Assembly: GCA_045656345.1 (NCBI GenBank)
Contig: JAZOQZ010000002.1
Span: 1-59,768 of the forward strand
Source of the DNA: SIG452 sp045656345
GTDB taxonomy: Bacteria; Bacillota; Clostridia; UMGS1840
Direction: 5' to 3'
Length of the DNA: 59,768 bases
The notes below the pieces were generated by a model, which searched no databases, was not told the DNA's origin, and was given only the letters and a program-made list of their open reading frames with translations. The translations under genes and the position numbers were made by a program. Shown here in pieces: positions 59,042 through 59,768 of the stretch (its first letter is position 1; the number at the start of each line of letters is the position of its first letter).

Positions 59042-59383
59042 GTGCAAGTGAAACGAGGCGATATTTATTATGCTGACCTGAGCCCGGTGGTCGGTTCAGA
59101 GCAAGGCGGCGTGCGTCCTGTTCTGATTGTGCAAAACGATGTGGGGAATAAATATAGTCCCACAGTGATTGCTGCTGCGGTGACCAGTCAGCTCAATAAA
59201 TCAAAATTGCCTACGCATATCGCAATAGATGCTATGAAGTACGGTTTGCCAAAAGACTCCGTGATTCTTACCGAGCAAATCCGTACCATTGATAAACGTA
59301 GACTGAAAGAAAAAATCGGTCATGTGGACGAAACGCTGATGAACTCGGTGAATGATGCCCTGTTTGTCAGTTTCGGACTCTGA
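59042..59383 (+). CDS. mazF: MazF/EndoA-type endoribonuclease toxin
   Basis: The 113-residue protein is a MazF/PemK-type mRNA interferase, close to Bacillus EndoA: VKRGDIYYADLSPVVGSEQGG, split at the conserved loop, then VRPVLIVQNDVGNKYSPT, the AAAVTSQ strand with the catalytic Thr, and LPKDSVILTEQIRTIDKRRL. The start is the GTG at 59042 with GGAGAG about ten bases upstream. It follows alr by 147 bp, but no antitoxin gene is found in that gap or elsewhere in the window. A terminator follows the stop. Confidence 0.92.
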   Translation: MQVKRGDIYYADLSPVVGSEQGGVRPVLIVQNDVGNKYSPTVIAAAVTSQLNKSKLPTHIAIDAMKYGLPKDSVILTEQIRTIDKRRLKEKIGHVDETLMNSVNDALFVSFGL

Positions 59384-59390
59384 GAACAAT

Positions 59391-59431
59391 AAGGGCAGCT
59401 GCAAAGTGTTGTGTTGCATCTGCCCTTTTTA
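59391..59431 (+). terminator. Terminator of the ppk-nnr-alr-mazF cluster
   Basis: AAGGGCAGcTGCAA and TTGCAtCTGCCCTT form a long stem with one mismatch and a 9-nt loop, followed by TTTTTA. It lies eight bases after the mazF stop. Confidence 0.9.
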
Positions 59432-59526
59432 TATTATATAGTATAGGGAACAGCCCACAAAAACAATCGGCATTTTTCATTGTTGAAAAAAATTTCAAAA
59501 AAAATAAAAAAATTTCAAAAAAATAG

Positions 59527-59555
59527 TTGACAAATGGAAAATCGTTTGATATAAT
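59527..59555 (+). promoter_or_regulatory. rRNA operon promoter P1
   Basis: Perfect TTGACA (59527-59532) and TATAAT (59550-59555) with a 17-bp spacer. A small GCTCT/AGAGC hairpin follows. The AT-rich DNA directly upstream, with phased A and T tracts, would suit an UP element. Confidence 0.85.
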
Positions 59556-59637
59556 GGACAAGCTCTCACAAAAAAGAGCGAAAAACATAGGTAAAACAAA
59601 GTTGATAAAAAAATTTCAAAAAATTTGAAAAAAAGTA

Positions 59638-59666
59638 TTGACAAATGAAAAAACCTGTGTTACAAT
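59638..59666 (+). promoter_or_regulatory. rRNA operon promoter P2
   Basis: Perfect TTGACA (59638-59643) and TACAAT (59661-59666) with a 17-bp spacer, again behind a run of A/T tracts. It lies 111 bp after P1, the usual tandem arrangement of rrn promoters in Bacillota. Confidence 0.85.
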
Positions 59667-59768
59667 AGCTAAGCTGTCTGATTTGGACAGCAAATGAATC
59701 TTGAAAACTGAATAACATAATGGACCTTGAAAATTCTAGAGTTTTTATTTAGAGAACTACGAACGAAA
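59667..59768 (+). other. rRNA operon leader (16S gene lies beyond the window)
   Basis: After P2 a GCTGTC/GGACAGC hairpin (59673-59691) is followed by TCTTGAAAACTGAATA, which fits the leader sequence that precedes 16S rRNA in many Bacillota (CTTTGAAAACTGAA with a boxA-like antitermination signal). A second partial copy, CCTTGAAAATTC, follows at 59724. The 16S gene itself is not in the window. Confidence 0.75.

Noticed and set aside
1..59768. CRISPR arrays, insertion sequences and prophage genes
   Set aside because: No regularly spaced repeats of CRISPR type, no transposase, integrase or phage structural gene was recognised on either strand.

Overview
The window is a stretch of chromosome from a spore-forming, anaerobic member of the Bacillota, most likely class Clostridia. 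The evidence is the low-GC sequence, strong AGGAGG-type ribosome binding sites, frequent TTG starts, the sporulation genes spoVG, yqfC, yqfD and ylbJ, a trimeric [FeFe]-hydrogenase, a class 1B PyrD/PyrK pair, a SCIFF-type radical SAM maturase and several S-layer-homology (SLH) proteins. Nothing points to a prophage, plasmid or insertion sequence. I cannot name the species.

Layout. 1-5962 (minus): dgt, proC and a cysteine-rich DUF6062-like gene, then spoVG, a GlmU-like acyltransferase-domain gene, prs and plsX (cut by the window edge). 6181-13006 (plus): the pyrimidine operon pyrBCFKD followed by thrS. 13202-20311 (plus): an Lrp regulator with an aminotransferase, trmL, scfB, coaE, an M18 aminopeptidase, era and mntP. 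20261-28403: a cell-surface region with a minus-strand phosphodiester glycosidase and membrane protein, and a plus-strand run of SLH protein, membrane-anchored 5'-nucleotidase-like protein, an anchored hypothetical, trmN6 and rsmI. 28617-31028: rpsU (minus) diverging from a P-loop ATPase and a radical SAM gene. 31450-34296: a 948-residue SLH protein that looks like the major S-layer protein. 34568-41178: an M14 peptidase, tspO, the sporulation genes ylbJ, yqfC and yqfD, phoH, and an AbrB-like regulator with a membrane-tailed glycosyltransferase. 41200-41546: tRNA-Pro beside an 86-bp perfect duplication. 41619-46009 (minus): a cobalamin-riboswitch-controlled operon of three exported proteins. 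46193-50342: hydCBA. 50343-50683: terminators, a repeat element and a candidate small RNA gene. 50684-53970 (minus): a copper-amine-oxidase-N-like exported protein and an ABC exporter. 54133-59383: ppk, nnr, alr and mazF. 59384-59768: the tandem promoters and leader of an rRNA operon whose 16S gene should begin just beyond the window.

Most striking system. The operon at 41619-45533 lies behind a recognisable adenosylcobalamin riboswitch with its own promoter and terminator. It encodes two DUF4430 (transcobalamin C-terminal-like) proteins and one prenyltransferase-like toroid with three SLH domains. Animal intrinsic factor and transcobalamin combine a toroid and a DUF4430-like beta domain in one chain, so this looks like a split, S-layer-anchored corrinoid-capture system. 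Family resemblance and riboswitch are read from sequence; corrinoid binding is inference. Other points of interest are a self-contained hairpin small RNA gene (50555-50670), a shared intergenic hairpin repeat, an AbrB operator with three perfect 9-bp repeats, a GlmU lacking its uridyltransferase half, a SCIFF maturase without its peptide, and a MazF toxin without its antitoxin.
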